This document shows positions 9,044-17,941 of a DNA stretch of 64,000 nt, in pieces; the stretch's first letter is position 1; every line of letters begins with the position of its first letter. Source of the stretch: Flavobacterium indicum GPTSA100-9 = DSM 17447 (GTDB taxonomy: Bacteria > Bacteroidota > Bacteroidia > Flavobacteriales > Flavobacteriaceae); contig NC_017025.1 of NCBI RefSeq assembly GCF_000455605.1, positions 2,790,001 to 2,854,000 of the forward strand, read 5' to 3'. A program made the translations under genes and the position numbers. The notes under the pieces were generated by a model that was not told the DNA's origin, ran no database searches, and was given only the letters and a program-made list of their open reading frames with translations.

Positions 9044-9056
9044 AAAATAGTATTTT

Positions 9057-10493
9057 TTAAAATTCTGCGTTTTGTGGTGTTCTTGGGAAAGGAATAACAT
9101 CTCTAATGTTTGTCATACCTGTAACGAATAATACCAAACGCTCAAATCCTAAACCGAAACCAGAGTGTACAGCTGATCCAAATCGTCTCGTATCTAAATA
9201 CCACCACAACTCTTCTTCATCGATTCCTAGCGCTTGCATTTTTTCTACCAATACATCATAACGTTCTTCTCGTTGAGAACCTCCTACAATTTCGCCGATA
9301 CCAGGGAATAAAATATCCATGGCTCTTACCGTTTTTCCATCTTCATTTAAACGCATGTAGAACGCTTTAATTTTCGCTGGATAATCAAATAAAATTACAG
9401 GACATTTGAAGTGTTTTTCAACTAAGAAACGTTCGTGTTCCGATTGTAAATCTGCACCCCATTCTTCAATTAAATATTGGAATTTCTTTTTCTTGTTAGG
9501 TGTAGAATCTTTCAGAATATCAATTGCCTCTGTATACGAAACACGCTTAAAATTATTTTCTAAAACAAAATTTAATTTTTCTAACAAAGTCATTTCGCTG
9601 CGATCTGCCTGCGGTTTTTGTTTTTCTTCTTGAGCAAAACGTTCATCTAAGAACTTTAAATCATCTGCACAATGATCCACAGCATATTTTATTACATATT
9701 TAATAAAATCTTCGGCCAAATCCATATTGTCTGCTAAATCATTGAATGCCACTTCAGGTTCAATCATCCAAAATTCAGCTAAGTGACGTGACGTATTTGA
9801 ATTTTCTGCACGGAATGTAGGTCCGAAAGTATAAATCTGACCTAAAGCCATAGCAAATGTTTCCCCTTCTAACTGACCAGAAACGGTTAAGTTGGTTTGT
9901 TTTCCGAAGAAATCCTCTTTATAGTTGATGCTTCCATCTTCATTTCGTGGCGCCGAACCATCTAAAGGCAACGCAGTTACTTGAAACATTTCGCCAGCAC
10001 CTTCCGCATCCGATCCGGTAATAATAGGCGTATTTACATATACAAATCCTTTTTGTTGGAAGTATTGATGCACTGCAAACGACAACGCTGAACGCACACG
10101 CATAATGGCACCAAAAACATTAGTTCTTACACGTAAATGGGCATTTTCACGTAAAAATTCAAGCGAATGACGTTTGGGCTGCATTGGAAATTTTTCCGCA
10201 TCCGAATCACCTAAAATTTCTAATGAAGCTACTTGAATTTCAACATTTTGACCAGCACCCTGACTTTCAACCAACGTACCTTTTACACAAATGGCAGCAC
10301 CCGTAGTAATTCTTTTTAATGTTTCTTCAGGAGTGTTCTCAAAATCAACAACACACTGAATATTATGAATGGTTGAACCGTCGTTCAACGCAATAAATTG
10401 GTTATTTCTAAATGTACGTACCCATCCTTTAGCGGTTACTTCTTGTAACGTTTTGGTGTTGTTTAATAAATCAACAATCTTAGTATGTTTCAT
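9057..10493 (-). CDS. asnS: Asparaginyl-tRNA synthetase
   Basis: A 478-residue class II synthetase that charges tRNA-Asn in the cytoplasm. The N-terminal OB-fold anticodon domain includes GWVRTFRNN (residues 22-30). Catalytic motif 2 is [21 protein letters not shown] near 230. Motif 3 is [15 protein letters not shown] near the C-terminus. The length matches bacterial AsnRS. It is transcribed toward rpoN with an 85-nt spacer holding an inverted repeat. Confidence 0.96.
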   Translation of the reverse strand: MKHTKIVDLLNNTKTLQEVTAKGWVRTFRNNQFIALNDGSTIHNIQCVVDFENTPEETLKRITTGAAICVKGTLVESQGAGQNVEIQVASLEILGDSDAEKFPMQPKRHSLEFLRENAHLRVRTNVFGAIMRVRSALSFAVHQYFQQKGFVYVNTPIITGSDAEGAGEMFQVTALPLDGSAPRNEDGSINYKEDFFGKQTNLTVSGQLEGETFAMALGQIYTFGPTFRAENSNTSRHLAEFWMIEPEVAFNDLADNMDLAEDFIKYVIKYAVDHCADDLKFLDERFAQEEKQKPQADRSEMTLLEKLNFVLENNFKRVSYTEAIDILKDSTPNKKKKFQYLIEEWGADLQSEHERFLVEKHFKCPVILFDYPAKIKAFYMRLNEDGKTVRAMDILFPGIGEIVGGSQREERYDVLVEKMQALGIDEEELWWYLDTRRFGSAVHSGFGLGFERLVLFVTGMTNIRDVIPFPRTPQNAEF

Positions 10494-10625
10494 TTCCTAT
10501 CTTTTCATTAAAAGTGCAAATATAGTGCGAAAAAATGAGTTAATAAAATGTTGACACGCACATTCAAAGCATTTTATAAAACGACATTAAACCGCTTTTT
10601 TATTGCTTGATTTGGGCATTTTCCT

Positions 10626-10633
10626 TATTTTTA
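10626..10633 (+). promoter_or_regulatory. Possible -7 box TATTTTTA for the epimerase gene
   Basis: One mismatch to TAnnTTTG. It is preceded 19 nt upstream by TTG at 10607 and lies 5 nt before the ATG at 10638, so the transcript would be leaderless or nearly so. Confidence 0.4.
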
Positions 10634-10637
10634 CCTC

Positions 10638-11633
10638 ATGATTTTAATTACAGGCGCTACCGGTTTAGTTGGATTTCATTTGATGCAATTGTTGTCAAAA
10701 GAAGCTACACCTATTCGCGCACTGTACCGATCGGAAGCAAAAAAAGATCATATAAAAAACTTGTTTGAGGCTCAAAACCAAGGTCCTGTTTTTGAACAAA
10801 TCGACTGGTTTCAAGCAGATATTTTAGATATTCCCAAACTAGAAGAAGCATTTAAAGGGGTTACCCATGTATATCATTGTGCCGCTTTGGTTTCTTTTAA
10901 CCCCAATGACTTTAAAGAATTATATAAAAACAATATTGTAGGCACGGCTAATGTGGTTAATCTATGTTTGGCTTTTGGAGTAGAAAAGCTATGCCATGTG
11001 AGTTCAATTGCGGCTTTAGGTAACGGAACCGAGTACCAACTTTGCATTACTGAAGAAACTGACCGAAACAACGAACTCCACCACAGCGATTATTCGATTT
11101 CTAAATACGGAGCCGAGTTAGAAGTTTGGCGTGGCTATCAAGAAGGATTGCAAGTAGTAATTGTCAATCCAGGTGTGATATTTGGTCGTGGTTTTAAAGA
11201 TTTTGGAAGCAGTTTGTTTTTCTCCAAAATCAAAAACGGTTTACCTTTTTACACCAAAGGAAAAGTTGGCATAGTTTCCGTTGAAGATGTAGTGAAAGCC
11301 ATGCATCAATTAATGAAGAGTTCTATTTCTGGCGAACGATTTATTTTGGTAGCTGAAGACAGTACTTATCAAAATTTATTTACTGTTTTAGCGCATGCTT
11401 TTGGTGTGAATCCTCCAAAGATTGAAGTCAACAAATTAGTAACCTCTATTTTTTGGCGATGGGACTGGCTTTTTTCTAAACTGCTATTTACGAAAAGAAA
11501 ATTAACCAAATCTACCGCTCAATCTCTCTTCAATCAAGAGTATCATGATTGTAGTAAGATTAAAACCGCTATTGGATTTGAATTTACCAATATGCCAACC
11601 TATTTAACAGAATTGGCCAAAGAGTTTAAATAA
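10638..11633 (+). CDS. NAD-dependent epimerase/dehydratase (extended SDR)
   Basis: A 331-residue short-chain dehydrogenase of the extended type. The Rossmann nucleotide-binding motif ITGATGLVGFH is at residues 3-13, the catalytic YSISK lies near 152, and NPGVIFG near 176 is the typical extended-SDR segment. Substrates in this family are nucleotide sugars, flavonoids or steroid-like molecules; the sequence does not decide between them. It is a single gene facing away from asnS, closed by a strong bidirectional terminator. Confidence 0.85.
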   Translation: MILITGATGLVGFHLMQLLSKEATPIRALYRSEAKKDHIKNLFEAQNQGPVFEQIDWFQADILDIPKLEEAFKGVTHVYHCAALVSFNPNDFKELYKNNIVGTANVVNLCLAFGVEKLCHVSSIAALGNGTEYQLCITEETDRNNELHHSDYSISKYGAELEVWRGYQEGLQVVIVNPGVIFGRGFKDFGSSLFFSKIKNGLPFYTKGKVGIVSVEDVVKAMHQLMKSSISGERFILVAEDSTYQNLFTVLAHAFGVNPPKIEVNKLVTSIFWRWDWLFSKLLFTKRKLTKSTAQSLFNQEYHDCSKIKTAIGFEFTNMPTYLTELAKEFK

Positions 11634-11660
11634 AAAATCACGCTGATAGCGTGATTTTTT
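11632..11660 (+). terminator. Bidirectional terminator between epimerase and DUF4296 gene
   Basis: ATCACGCT and AGCGTGAT pair around GAT, flanked by six A on one side and six T on the other, so it can serve both convergent genes. Confidence 0.9.
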
Positions 11661-11662
11661 AT

Positions 11663-11980
11663 TTATTTTTGGTTTTGTAAACGTTCCAACACTCTTTTAT
11701 ACATGTGCTTGTATTTTCTAACATTAGCTGCATAATAGCGATTGTTTTGATGAAATGTAGCACTATCAATTTTATATTTTTTATAAATATAATCTTTAGG
11801 ATTAATATTTTTTTCTATTAATTGTTCTGGTGCATTGGCAGAAGCGCCTTGCAAAACAGCTACATCATACATGATGTTTTCCATTGTTTCTTCATCCAAA
11901 AAATTTTCAGGTTTAGGAATCGGATTTTTTGAACATGAAACAACTAAAATTACAATTACAAAAAATAAAACTTTCTTCAT
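11663..11980 (-). CDS. DUF4296 lipoprotein
   Basis: A 105-residue protein. The ATG at 11980 gives MKKVLFFVIVILVVSCSKN, a lipoprotein signal peptide with the lipobox Cys at residue 17; an upstream in-frame ATG at 12001 would overlap the dihydroorotase end and was rejected. The body (PENFLDEETMENIMYDVAVL and YKKYKIDSATFHQNNRYYA) fits DUF4296, a Bacteroidota family of unknown function. It follows dihydroorotase by 7 nt, an association common in flavobacteria. Confidence 0.8.
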   Translation of the reverse strand: MKKVLFFVIVILVVSCSKNPIPKPENFLDEETMENIMYDVAVLQGASANAPEQLIEKNINPKDYIYKKYKIDSATFHQNNRYYAANVRKYKHMYKRVLERLQNQK

Positions 11981-11987
11981 ATTTACA

Positions 11988-13328
11988 TTATTCTCTATCA
12001 AACGTTAATCGTTTTCCAGCTAAAACATCTTTAACTTTTCCGTTTTGATAGACTAATTTACCATTTACAAAAGTGTGCGTAACTCTCGATTTCAAATTTA
12101 ATCCTTCTAACGGCGACCAACCACATTTATATAATATATTTTCCTTTTTAACATTCCAAGGCAAATGAGAATTCACGATTACCAAATCAGCAAAATAACC
12201 TTCTTTAATAAATCCTCTTTTCTCAATCTTGAAAATTTTAGCTGGATTATGACACATTTTCTCTACGATTTTCTCTAAAGAAATTTTCCCTTTTGCATAC
12301 GCTTCCATCATTAAAACCAATGAATGTTGTACTAAAGGCCCTCCTGAAGGACAAGTTGAATACGGATTTTTCTTTTCTTCCAGAGTATGAGGTGCATGAT
12401 CTGTAGCAATAACATCAATTCTATCATCCAACAAGGCTTGCCATAAAGCATCTTGATCTTCTTGTGTTTTAACCGCAGGATTCCATTTAATTAATGCACC
12501 TTTCGTATCATAGTCTTTATCTGTAAACCACAAGTGATGCACACAAACCTCAGCGGTAATTTGCTTTTCTTCTAATGGAATTTTATTGGTAAATAATTCC
12601 ATTTCTTTTGCGGTTGACAAATGGAACACGTGTAATCTTGCCCCTGTTTTCTTTGCTAATTCAATGGCTTTTGAAGAAGACAAATAACATGCCTCTGCAC
12701 TTCGAATTAAATGATGGTATTTTACTGGTATATTATCACCGTACTCTTCCTTATATTTTTCTAAATTGGCCTTGATAGTAGCTTCATCCTCACAATGAAC
12801 TGCAATCAACATTTTAGTAGAAGAAAATATTTTTTCTAAAACCTCTTGATTATCTACCAACATATTACCCGTTGAAGAACCTAAAAACAACTTAATTCCA
12901 GCAACATTTTTCGGATTTGTTTTTAATACTTCTTCTAAGTTATCATTCGTTCCACCCATCATAAACGAATAGTTGGCATAGGAAGTTTTACTTGCTATTT
13001 CGTATTTTTGTTCTAACAATTCTTGAGTAACAGCATTGGGAACAGTATTAGGCTGTTCTATGAATGAAGTTACACCTCCAGCAACGGCAGCTCTACTTTC
13101 TGAAGCAATGTTTCCCTTGTGAGTTAAACCTGGTTCTCTAAAATGTACTTGATCGTCAATAACTCCTGGCAGTAAAAAAGAACCCTCAGCATCAACAATA
13201 GTGTAATTAGGCTTAGCACTAATACTTTCGTCAATCTGACTAATAATTTCATTTTCAATTAACACATCCCCTTCAACTATGGAACCTTCATTTACAATCT
13301 TAGCATTTTTAATTAAAAATGTACTCAT
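11988..13328 (-). CDS. pyrC: Dihydroorotase (Bacteroidota type)
   Basis: A 446-residue amidohydrolase catalysing cyclisation of carbamoyl-aspartate in pyrimidine synthesis. Motifs are LLPGVIDDQVHFREPG near residue 50, GIKLFLGSSTGNM near 145 (candidate carbamylated Lys), AVHCEDEA near 175, EVCVHHLWF near 258 and the catalytic ATDHAPHTLEEK near 308. The first metal motif reads QVH instead of the usual HxH, a substitution I recall in related Bacteroidota proteins. It is 9 nt downstream of a glycosyltransferase gene, so the three genes form one operon with DUF4296. Confidence 0.88.
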   Translation of the reverse strand: MSTFLIKNAKIVNEGSIVEGDVLIENEIISQIDESISAKPNYTIVDAEGSFLLPGVIDDQVHFREPGLTHKGNIASESRAAVAGGVTSFIEQPNTVPNAVTQELLEQKYEIASKTSYANYSFMMGGTNDNLEEVLKTNPKNVAGIKLFLGSSTGNMLVDNQEVLEKIFSSTKMLIAVHCEDEATIKANLEKYKEEYGDNIPVKYHHLIRSAEACYLSSSKAIELAKKTGARLHVFHLSTAKEMELFTNKIPLEEKQITAEVCVHHLWFTDKDYDTKGALIKWNPAVKTQEDQDALWQALLDDRIDVIATDHAPHTLEEKKNPYSTCPSGGPLVQHSLVLMMEAYAKGKISLEKIVEKMCHNPAKIFKIEKRGFIKEGYFADLVIVNSHLPWNVKKENILYKCGWSPLEGLNLKSRVTHTFVNGKLVYQNGKVKDVLAGKRLTFDRE

Positions 13329-13337
13329 TTTATTGGA

Positions 13338-14060
13338 TTAAAGTCTATTAAATATTTTTCTAATTCTTAACATAATTACGCCAAAAACAGCTTCTCTTAT
13401 GATGGCACCACTCATTTTAGATTCACCTAAAGTTCGGTCTGTAAAAATAATTGGCACTTCTTCAATTTTAAATTTCTTTACAAATGCTCGGTATTTCATT
13501 TCTATTTGAAACGCGTAACCTACAAATTTTATTTTATCTAAATTGATAGTTTCTAAAACTTTTCTTCGGTAACAAATAAATCCGGCAGTTGCATCATGAA
13601 TTTTCATTCCTGTTATCATCTTCACGTAAACAGAAGCAAAATAAGACATTAACACTCTGTTCAAAGGCCAATTTACTACATTTACTCCTTTTGAATAGCG
13701 CGATCCAATGGCCAAATCAGCACCGTTTTTACAAGCTTGATATAATTTTTCTAAATCATTTGGATTATGTGAAAAATCGGCATCCATTTCATAAATATAA
13801 TCATAATTACGATTTAATGCCCATTTAAAACCATGTACGTAAGCTGTACCTAATCCAGATTTTTTTTGTCTTACTTCCAAAAACAATTTATCCGCATACG
13901 TTTTTTGTAACTCAACCACTTTATTGGCAGTGCCGTCGGGTGAATTATCATCTACTATTAATAAATGAAAGTTTGAAGGCAATTGAAAAACAGCATGAAC
14001 TATTTTTTCAATATTCTCTATTTCGTTATAGGTGGGGATGATAACTATACCAGCAGACAT
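13338..14060 (-). CDS. Polyprenol-phosphate mannosyltransferase-like GT2 glycosyltransferase
   Basis: A 240-residue GT-A fold enzyme. The N-terminus IIPTYNEIENI and LLIVDDNSPDGTA (nucleotide-sugar binding) and the DXD-like YIYEMDADFSHNP near residue 95 match dolichyl/polyprenol phosphate mannose synthases. It lacks a C-terminal membrane domain, as in soluble DPM1-type enzymes. The product would be a lipid-linked sugar used on the periplasmic side of the membrane. The sugar specificity is inferred only. Confidence 0.85.
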   Translation of the reverse strand: MSAGIVIIPTYNEIENIEKIVHAVFQLPSNFHLLIVDDNSPDGTANKVVELQKTYADKLFLEVRQKKSGLGTAYVHGFKWALNRNYDYIYEMDADFSHNPNDLEKLYQACKNGADLAIGSRYSKGVNVVNWPLNRVLMSYFASVYVKMITGMKIHDATAGFICYRRKVLETINLDKIKFVGYAFQIEMKYRAFVKKFKIEEVPIIFTDRTLGESKMSGAIIREAVFGVIMLRIRKIFNRL

Positions 14061-14146
14061 ATGATTTTATTTACAGTGCAAAATTAAGTTTTTTTTACAT
14101 TCAAAATCTTAATAATTTTATAATTATTGAGAGAGAATATTTTTGT

Positions 14147-14154
14147 TACTTTTG
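14147..14154 (+). promoter_or_regulatory. -7 box TACTTTTG for the DUF4271 gene
   Basis: A perfect TAnnTTTG match only 4 nt before the ATG at 14159. Transcription would begin at or next to the start codon. Confidence 0.6.
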
Positions 14155-14158
14155 CAGC

Positions 14159-14821
14159 ATGAATATTCTTCTAGCTGAGCGCGTATTAGTTAATAAAGAT
14201 TGGGCCACAATTTTATTTGTACTGGCTGCAATTATTATTGCAACCAACAAAACTATCTTTGAAGTTCGTTTTAATGAATTTCTACGCTTAGGATTTTCAG
14301 ACAAATACAATAAAATTTACAAAGACACGAGTAATTTAATGAACTGGTTTACTATTTCCATGTTTATTATTCAATTAATTTCATTTTCGTTCTTTATTCT
14401 TCTGTTGTTAAGTTATTTTAAATACACTCAAACACACAATTATATTTCTTTCATTCAGATTTTTACCTTTTTATTTGTTTTTGTGCTATCAAAATTTCTT
14501 ATTGAAAAAATAATTGGCACTACATTAAATGCAGAAAGTTTTGTAGAACAATTTAATCTTGTAAAAGTGAATTACAGAGCTTTTTTGGGATTAATACTTC
14601 TCCCGGTAAATATTATTTTATATTATAATCAAACTCCGGTTCAGTTAATATTTTATATAATCCTTGGTGTTTTCGTGCTATACAACGTGCTTACCTATTA
14701 CTTTTTGATGAAGACTTATCAAAATATAATCATAGGTAAAATATTTTATTTTATTTTGTATCTTTGCACCCTTGAAATAGCACCGTATTATTTCATGTAT
14801 TATTGGATAACAAAAAATTAG
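14159..14821 (+). CDS. DUF4271 membrane protein
   Basis: A 220-residue protein with about five or six hydrophobic helices and few charged residues. The N-terminal soluble stretch VRFNEFLRLGFSDKYNKIYKD and the upstream position next to uroporphyrinogen-III synthase are typical of DUF4271 in flavobacteria. The function is unknown. A possible internal promoter for hemD (TATCTTTG) lies inside its last codons. Confidence 0.8.
   Translation: MNILLAERVLVNKDWATILFVLAAIIIATNKTIFEVRFNEFLRLGFSDKYNKIYKDTSNLMNWFTISMFIIQLISFSFFILLLLSYFKYTQTHNYISFIQIFTFLFVFVLSKFLIEKIIGTTLNAESFVEQFNLVKVNYRAFLGLILLPVNIILYYNQTPVQLIFYIILGVFVLYNVLTYYFLMKTYQNIIIGKIFYFILYLCTLEIAPYYFMYYWITKN
14759..14766 (+). promoter_or_regulatory. 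Internal -7 box TATCTTTG upstream of hemD
   Basis: A perfect TAnnTTTG match inside the DUF4271 coding end, 68 nt before the hemD ATG. It would let hemD be expressed apart from DUF4271. Confidence 0.45.
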
Positions 14822-14833
14822 AATTTGTTAGAT

Positions 14834-15592
14834 ATGTCAAATTTGAAAGTGAAAACTATTTTGGTTTCACAACCAGAACCAAAGGTGGAAAATTCACCTT
14901 ATTTCGACCTACAGAATAAATGGAAAGTAAAAGTTGATTTTAGACCATTTATCCATGTAGAAGGCGTTCCTGCAAAAGAAGTTAGAGCACAGAAAATCGA
15001 TTTAAATAATTTTTCTGCCATTATTTTTACAAGTAAAAATTCAGTAGATCACTTTTTTAGAGTTGCTGAAGAAATGCGTTATAAAGTGCCAGAAGATTTA
15101 AAATATTTTTGTCAATCTGAAGCTATTGCTTACTATCTGCAAAAATATGTTGTGTACAGAAAAAGAAGAATTTATGTGGGCCAAAAAGAATTTACTGATT
15201 TAGCCCCATTAATTAAAAAATACAAAGACGAAAAATTCTTGTTACCCAATACCGACCAGTTAAATGCTGATGTTCCACAAACATTAGAAAATTTAAAAGT
15301 TGATTGGAAACAAGGTATTTTTTACCGAACAGTAATGAGCGATTTATCCGATTTAAAAGACGTTTATTATGATGTTTTAGCATTTTTTAGTCCGACTGGA
15401 ATTAAATCTTTATTTAAGAACTTTCCTGATTTTCAACAAAACAATACACGTATTGCTGTATTTGGTGAAACTACTAAAAAAGAAGCTTTGGAACATGGAT
15501 TACGTGTAGACATTATGGCTCCTGCTCCGGGAACTCCATCAATGACTGGAGCATTAGAAAAATATGTTTCTGAAACAAATAAAGGAAAATAA
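14834..15592 (+). CDS. hemD: Uroporphyrinogen-III synthase
   Basis: A 252-residue protein of the HemD fold: two Rossmann-like lobes seen as TILVSQPEPK at the N-terminus, FSAIIFTSKNSVDHFF near residue 55 and YDVLAFFSPTGIKSLFKNF near 185. It closes and inverts ring D of hydroxymethylbilane in heme synthesis. Sequence conservation in this family is low, so the call rests on these segments and the DUF4271 neighbour. The ATG at 14834 is preferred over an upstream TTG at 14825. Confidence 0.85.
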   Translation: MSNLKVKTILVSQPEPKVENSPYFDLQNKWKVKVDFRPFIHVEGVPAKEVRAQKIDLNNFSAIIFTSKNSVDHFFRVAEEMRYKVPEDLKYFCQSEAIAYYLQKYVVYRKRRIYVGQKEFTDLAPLIKKYKDEKFLLPNTDQLNADVPQTLENLKVDWKQGIFYRTVMSDLSDLKDVYYDVLAFFSPTGIKSLFKNFPDFQQNNTRIAVFGETTKKEALEHGLRVDIMAPAPGTPSMTGALEKYVSETNKGK

Positions 15593-15611
15593 AAAATAGT
15601 ATTTTATATTT

Positions 15612-15643
15612 TAAAGCGTTTAGAATTATCTAAGCGCTTTTTT
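15612..15643 (+). terminator. Terminator after hemD
   Basis: AAAGCGTTTAG pairs imperfectly with CTAAGCGCTTT around AATTAT and is followed by a T-run. Confidence 0.8.
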
Positions 15644-15663
15644 TATAAATTCTATTAACTAAA

Positions 15664-15693
15664 AAAGCGCCAATGAATACATTGACGCTTTTT
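15664..15693 (-). terminator. Terminator after pckA
   Basis: AAAGCGCCAATG and CATTGACGCTTT pair around AATA. The minus-strand copy ends in a T-run and lies 26 nt beyond the pckA stop. Confidence 0.8.
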
Positions 15694-15718
15694 AATTTAT
15701 AGTAGTAATTAGTTAATT

Positions 15719-17347
15719 TTAACCTAATTGAGGTCCCGCCATTACTAACGCTGCACCTTCTTCATTATCTGTGTATTGAACGAAATTTTTAATGAATCTA
15801 GCTGCTAAATCTTCTGCTTTAGCATTCCATTCAGAAGCATCTGCGTAAGTGTTTCTTGGATCTAGAATTGCCGTATCTACATTTGGTAACGCAGTAGGCA
15901 CGGTAAAGTTAAATACTGGAACAGTTGAAGTTTCTGCTTTTTCAATAGAACCATCTAAAATTGCATCAATAATAGCACGAGTATCTTTGATAGAAATACG
16001 TTTTCCAGTTCCATTCCAACCTGTATTTACCATATAAGCAGTAGCATTATGCTCTTCCATTTTCTTTACCAATTCTTCTCCGTACTTAGTAGGGTGTAAA
16101 GATAAGAATGCTTTTCCAAAACATGCTGAGAACGTTGGTTCTGGTTGCGTTACTCCTCTTTCAGTTCCTGCTAATTTTGCAGTAAAGCCAGACAAGAAAT
16201 AATATTTAGTTTGTTCTGGAGTTAATTTTGAAACCGGAGGCATTACACCAAAAGCATCTGCCGTTAAGAAAATAACTTTAGTTGCATGACCTGCTTTTGA
16301 AACTGGTTTTACTATATTTTCAATATGGTAAATTGGATAAGAAACACGTGTATTTTGAGTTACAGAACCATCTTTAAAATCGATAATTCCATTAGCATCA
16401 ACAGTTACATTTTCTAATAATGCATCTCTTTTAATAGCGCCATAGATATCTGGCTCGTTTTCTTTACTTAAATCAATTGTTTTAGCGTAGCACCCTCCTT
16501 CAAAGTTGAAAACACCATCATTGTCCCATCCGTGCTCATCATCACCAATTAACTCACGTTTTGGATCTGTTGACAACGTTGTTTTACCTGTACCAGATAA
16601 TCCAAAGAATACAGCTACATCTCCATCTTTTCCTTTATTTGCAGAACAGTGCATTGAAGCAATTCCTTGTAATGGTAAATAGTAGTTCATCATAGAGAAC
16701 AATCCTTTTTTCATCTCTCCACCATACCAAGTTCCTCCAATTAATTGGATTTTCTCAGTTAAATTAAAAGCTACATAAACTTCTGAATTTAATCCATGTG
16801 CCTTATAATCTTTGAATGAAGTTTTCGACGCATTCATTACAATAAAATCAGGCTCGCCAAAATTTGCCAATTCTTCCGCTGTAGGACGAATGAACATATT
16901 GGTAACAAAATGCGCTTGCCAAGCCACTTCCATAATGAAACGTACTTTTAAACGCGTATTTTCATTTGCTCCACAAAAAGCATCAACTACAAATAATCTT
17001 TTACCCGATAATTGATTAACCGACGTTTCTTTTAATGCATTCCAGGTTTCTGTTGAAATTGGTTTATTATCATTCGCCGCTTTATCTGAATTCCACCAAA
17101 TAGTATTTTCAGTAACGCTGTCTTTTACAATGTATTTATCTTTAGGAGAACGTCCTGTAAACTCACCAGTCATTACATTAACCGCACCAAGCTCTGTTAA
17201 TTGACCTCTTTCATATCCTTGAAGTTTCTCGTTTAATTCTTCGCTATATAATAAATCATAAGAAGGATTGTAAACGATTTCTTGAACGTTTTTGATTCCA
17301 TATTTTTCTAACGAAATCGATTTCGTAGATTGATCGTATGTATTCAT
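15719..17347 (-). CDS. pckA: Phosphoenolpyruvate carboxykinase (ATP)
   Basis: A 542-residue ATP-type PEPCK that converts oxaloacetate and ATP to PEP for gluconeogenesis. The P-loop is [16 protein letters not shown] near residue 250. The kinase-2 metal site [20 protein letters not shown] follows, and MHCSANKG precedes the P-loop. The length matches the bacterial enzyme (about 540). It is a monocistronic gene with its own terminator. Confidence 0.97.
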   Translation of the reverse strand: MNTYDQSTKSISLEKYGIKNVQEIVYNPSYDLLYSEELNEKLQGYERGQLTELGAVNVMTGEFTGRSPKDKYIVKDSVTENTIWWNSDKAANDNKPISTETWNALKETSVNQLSGKRLFVVDAFCGANENTRLKVRFIMEVAWQAHFVTNMFIRPTAEELANFGEPDFIVMNASKTSFKDYKAHGLNSEVYVAFNLTEKIQLIGGTWYGGEMKKGLFSMMNYYLPLQGIASMHCSANKGKDGDVAVFFGLSGTGKTTLSTDPKRELIGDDEHGWDNDGVFNFEGGCYAKTIDLSKENEPDIYGAIKRDALLENVTVDANGIIDFKDGSVTQNTRVSYPIYHIENIVKPVSKAGHATKVIFLTADAFGVMPPVSKLTPEQTKYYFLSGFTAKLAGTERGVTQPEPTFSACFGKAFLSLHPTKYGEELVKKMEEHNATAYMVNTGWNGTGKRISIKDTRAIIDAILDGSIEKAETSTVPVFNFTVPTALPNVDTAILDPRNTYADASEWNAKAEDLAARFIKNFVQYTDNEEGAALVMAGPQLG

Positions 17348-17420
17348 AAATAATAAGTTATGTTGCTATTTATTAAAGTGCAAAAGTAAAAATTAAATTT
17401 TAGATATAAACTGATATTAG

Positions 17421-17804
17421 TTATTTTTTGATTAGAAGTTTATAAATCAGTAAGCCCCATGAAGAAAGTAAAAACATCCCTCCAATAGGTGTTATTGGTC
17501 CAATTATTTTTGATTTAATCCCCGTAATACTTGAAGTAGTTAACACATAAATTGATCCTGAAAAAAAGAAAATACCAACTACCGTCAAATAAAACACTAT
17601 AGTTTTATCCTTCAAAGTTAACATATTTGAAGTCCCTACAAACAACAAGAACAAGGCATGGTACATTTGGTATTTTACTCCTGTTTCAAAAGAAGTTAAT
17701 TGGTCTAGCGTTAACACTTTCTTTAAAGCATGCGCCCCAAAAGCTCCCAAAATGATAGCTAAAAAGCCAAAAACAGCAGCCACTATCAATATCTTTTTTT
17801 CCAT
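17421..17804 (-). CDS. DUF423 small membrane protein
   Basis: A 127-residue protein with four hydrophobic helices. The N-terminal AVFGFLAIILGAFGAHALKK and the QMYHALFLLFVG segment are the DUF423 (YwdK-like) signature. The function is unknown in all bacteria. It has no clear operon partner: pckA is upstream in orientation terms but 73 nt away, beyond an A+T-rich spacer. Confidence 0.88.
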   Translation of the reverse strand: MEKKILIVAAVFGFLAIILGAFGAHALKKVLTLDQLTSFETGVKYQMYHALFLLFVGTSNMLTLKDKTIVFYLTVVGIFFFSGSIYVLTTSSITGIKSKIIGPITPIGGMFLLSSWGLLIYKLLIKK

Positions 17805-17895
17805 TTTGTTTCAAAATTTCGAACAAATATACTAAAGTATAGTAAATGTATAGCAATTAAATCAATTTTAACTTTTAAGAAATATAACATTTTAC

Positions 17896-17903
17896 TACCT
17901 TCG
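17896..17903 (+). promoter_or_regulatory. Possible -7 box TACCTTCG
   Basis: One mismatch to TAnnTTTG, 39 nt before the ATG at 17942 of the saccharopine dehydrogenase-like gene. Confidence 0.4.
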
Positions 17904-17941
17904 TGTGATATTATAAAAAAGCAACAAACCAAACTTAACTA

